From: an uncultured Verrucomicrobiota bacterium
Lineage (GTDB): Bacteria; Verrucomicrobiota; Verrucomicrobiae; Opitutales; Opitutaceae
Direction of reading: 5' to 3'
DNA: 13,470 bases
Assembly: GCA_946482165.1 (NCBI GenBank)
Contig: CAMLQS010000114.1
Coordinates: 1 to 13,470 of the forward strand
Shown piece after piece: positions 12,307-13,470 of the stretch; position 1 is the first letter of the stretch; each line of letters opens with the position of its first letter. The notes beneath the pieces are model-generated. The model did not search any database. It saw only the letters and a program-made list of their open reading frames with translations, and was not told the DNA's origin. The translations under genes were made by a program, and so were the position numbers.

Positions 12307-13470
12307 TCAGGTGCTTACCGCGCGTCGGCGCTGTTCGAGTTCCTCGCGGATGCGCGGTTCGAGGAGCTCGAAGCGGCGATAGAAGAGGACGGGCACGATG
12401 CTGAGCGCGAAGCAGATGGCGGGCAGCCAGACGACGCCGATAGTAATGGCGCGCAGGGTTCCGGGGCTTTGCGCGGCCTTGGGCACGTAGCCGGCGGCGT
12501 CGAGAAGCCACATGGGGAGCGCGCCGCCGAGGCCGGCGCCGGCTTTGAGGCAGAAGGCGGCGCCGACCGCGGCCAGCAGGCCGGCGGCGCGCACGCCGGT
12601 TTTCCATTCACCGTAGTCCACGCTCTCGGAAAGCACCGAGAACGGCATGGCCATGGCGGCCCCGCTGGCGACGAAGCACACCGTCCAGCCGGTCATCACG
12701 AGCGCGACGGACGGATCGCCGCGCAAGCCGAGCCAGACGATAAGCTGACCGAGGGCCATGCCGGCGAGGCCGAGCGTCCAGACCGTCGTCTTGGACCAGC
12801 GTCGGCAAAACCAAGGCAGGAGCAGCGCGGTGGCGAGCGAGGCGAAGTCGAGGCCGTTGGCGAGCTTGAGCAGGTCGGGGCGGTGCAGCACGTATTCGAA
12901 GAAGTGCGGCGCGACCGTCACGCGGGCGATGAAGCCGACCCAGAAAAAGAGACTGCTCGCGAAAATAATAAACCAGGGCCAGTTGCCGCGAAGGGCGCGA
13001 AAGCTGCCGCGCAGGGGCATGGGGGTCGACTCGACCGGCACCGTTTCGCGGAGATTGCGGAAAGCGAAAAGAAAGAGGCCGACGGACAGCGCGGCGAAGA
13101 TCGGAACCGCGAGCATGAAGCCGCGCTGGTCGTTGCCGTCGCCGAGCCGGCGCACGAGTTCGAGGCCGGTGAGGTTGACCGCGAGCACGCCGAGTTTGGA
13201 GCCGAGCATGCGGAAGGTCGTGAGCGTGACGCGTTCGGCGGGGTCGGGCGTGAGCGCGGAGAGGATGGCGGTGACCGGGGTGTTGATACCGGTGTAGAGA
13301 ATGTTGCAGCCGATGTAGGTGATGGCGGCGTAGGCGACCTTGGCCCCGTAGCCGAGATCGGGCGTGAGAAAGGAGAGCACGCCGAAGACCGCGAAGGGGC
13401 CGCAGAGCCAGAGAAACCAAGGGCGGTTTTTGCCCCAGCGGCTGCGCGTGCGGTCGAAAACAAGACCCCA
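12307..13470 (-). CDS. GPH-family (MelB-type) sugar:cation symporter, cut by right edge
   Basis: 387 residues are visible. The frame is open to the right edge, so the N-terminus (about 70-90 residues if the usual 450-480 applies) is missing. The visible start has the family signature DRTRSRWGKNRPWFLW in the cytoplasmic loop between helices 2 and 3. The second hallmark, VDYGEWKTGVRAAGLL, sits about two thirds along. Hydrophobic helices recur throughout, including VAYAAITYIGCNILYTGINT, WFIIFASSLFFWVGFI and ALVMTGWTVCFVASGAAMA. GPH carriers import glycosides, pentosides or hexuronides with Na+ or H+. It is upstream of the beta-helix gene on the same strand, with the 158-bp palindromic element between them, so it may import the product of that enzyme. 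A GTG at 13380 is an internal Val codon, not the start. Confidence 0.9.
   Translation of the reverse strand, partial: WGLVFDRTRSRWGKNRPWFLWLCGPFAVFGVLSFLTPDLGYGAKVAYAAITYIGCNILYTGINTPVTAILSALTPDPAERVTLTTFRMLGSKLGVLAVNLTGLELVRRLGDGNDQRGFMLAVPIFAALSVGLFLFAFRNLRETVPVESTPMPLRGSFRALRGNWPWFIIFASSLFFWVGFIARVTVAPHFFEYVLHRPDLLKLANGLDFASLATALLLPWFCRRWSKTTVWTLGLAGMALGQLIVWLGLRGDPSVALVMTGWTVCFVASGAAMAMPFSVLSESVDYGEWKTGVRAAGLLAAVGAAFCLKAGAGLGGALPMWLLDAAGYVPKAAQSPGTLRAITIGVVWLPAICFALSIVPVLFYRRFELLEPRIREELEQRRRAVST

Overview
This is a GC-rich (roughly two-thirds G+C), densely coding window. It most resembles a carbohydrate-degrading member of the Verrucomicrobiota, probably an Opitutaceae-like bacterium. 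That assignment is inference. It rests on the gene mix (secreted GH2 and GH42 enzymes, a right-handed beta-helix GH141-like protein, GPH and RhaT sugar symporters, a Gfo/Idh/MocA oxidoreductase), on the absence of Shine-Dalgarno sequences in favour of C-runs next to the start codon, and on short hairpin-rich intergenic repeats. No rRNA, tRNA, CRISPR array or transposase gene is visible.

Layout. Positions 1-4040 are a leftward run. From promoter-proximal to distal it holds a Gfo/Idh/MocA oxidoreductase, a substrate-binding-protein-like protein with no signal peptide, a class III (CaiB/BaiF) CoA-transferase, and an L-rhamnose/H+ symporter (rhaT) cut by the left edge. The first three genes are joined by 4-bp ATGA overlaps; rhaT follows after 81 bp. 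A short AT-rich divergent region (about 4020-4081) carries an operator-like palindrome and two direct repeats. To its right, 4082-9884 is a rightward run: an IclR regulator, a MaoC-like hydratase, a secreted GH2 glycosidase and a secreted GH42 beta-galactosidase, with gaps of 14, 44 and 9 bp. The run ends at a 112-bp inverted repeat (9906-10017) lying between convergent genes. From 10101 to the right edge two genes point left: a secreted beta-helix (GH141-like) enzyme and a GPH-family sugar:cation symporter cut by the right edge. They are separated by 271 bp that holds a 158-bp palindromic element with perfect 27-bp terminal inverted repeats (12124-12281).

How it may work. The outer part reads as a polysaccharide or glycoside utilisation locus: periplasmic GH2, GH42 and beta-helix enzymes release sugars, which GPH and RhaT symporters import. 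The less expected part is the core at 626-5316: CoA-transferase, MaoC hydratase, Gfo/Idh oxidoreductase and a probably cytoplasmic binding-protein homologue, all arranged around one IclR regulator. Together they suggest an acid is oxidised, loaded onto CoA and then hydrated or dehydrated, controlled together with sugar release and deoxysugar uptake. No acyl-CoA lyase, thiolase or CoA ligase is in view, so the substrate cannot be named. This core is the best candidate here for an undescribed pathway.

No gene-free stretch exceeds 300 bases; the longest is 12036-12306. All boundaries and assignments come from reading the sequence by eye, without a database search.
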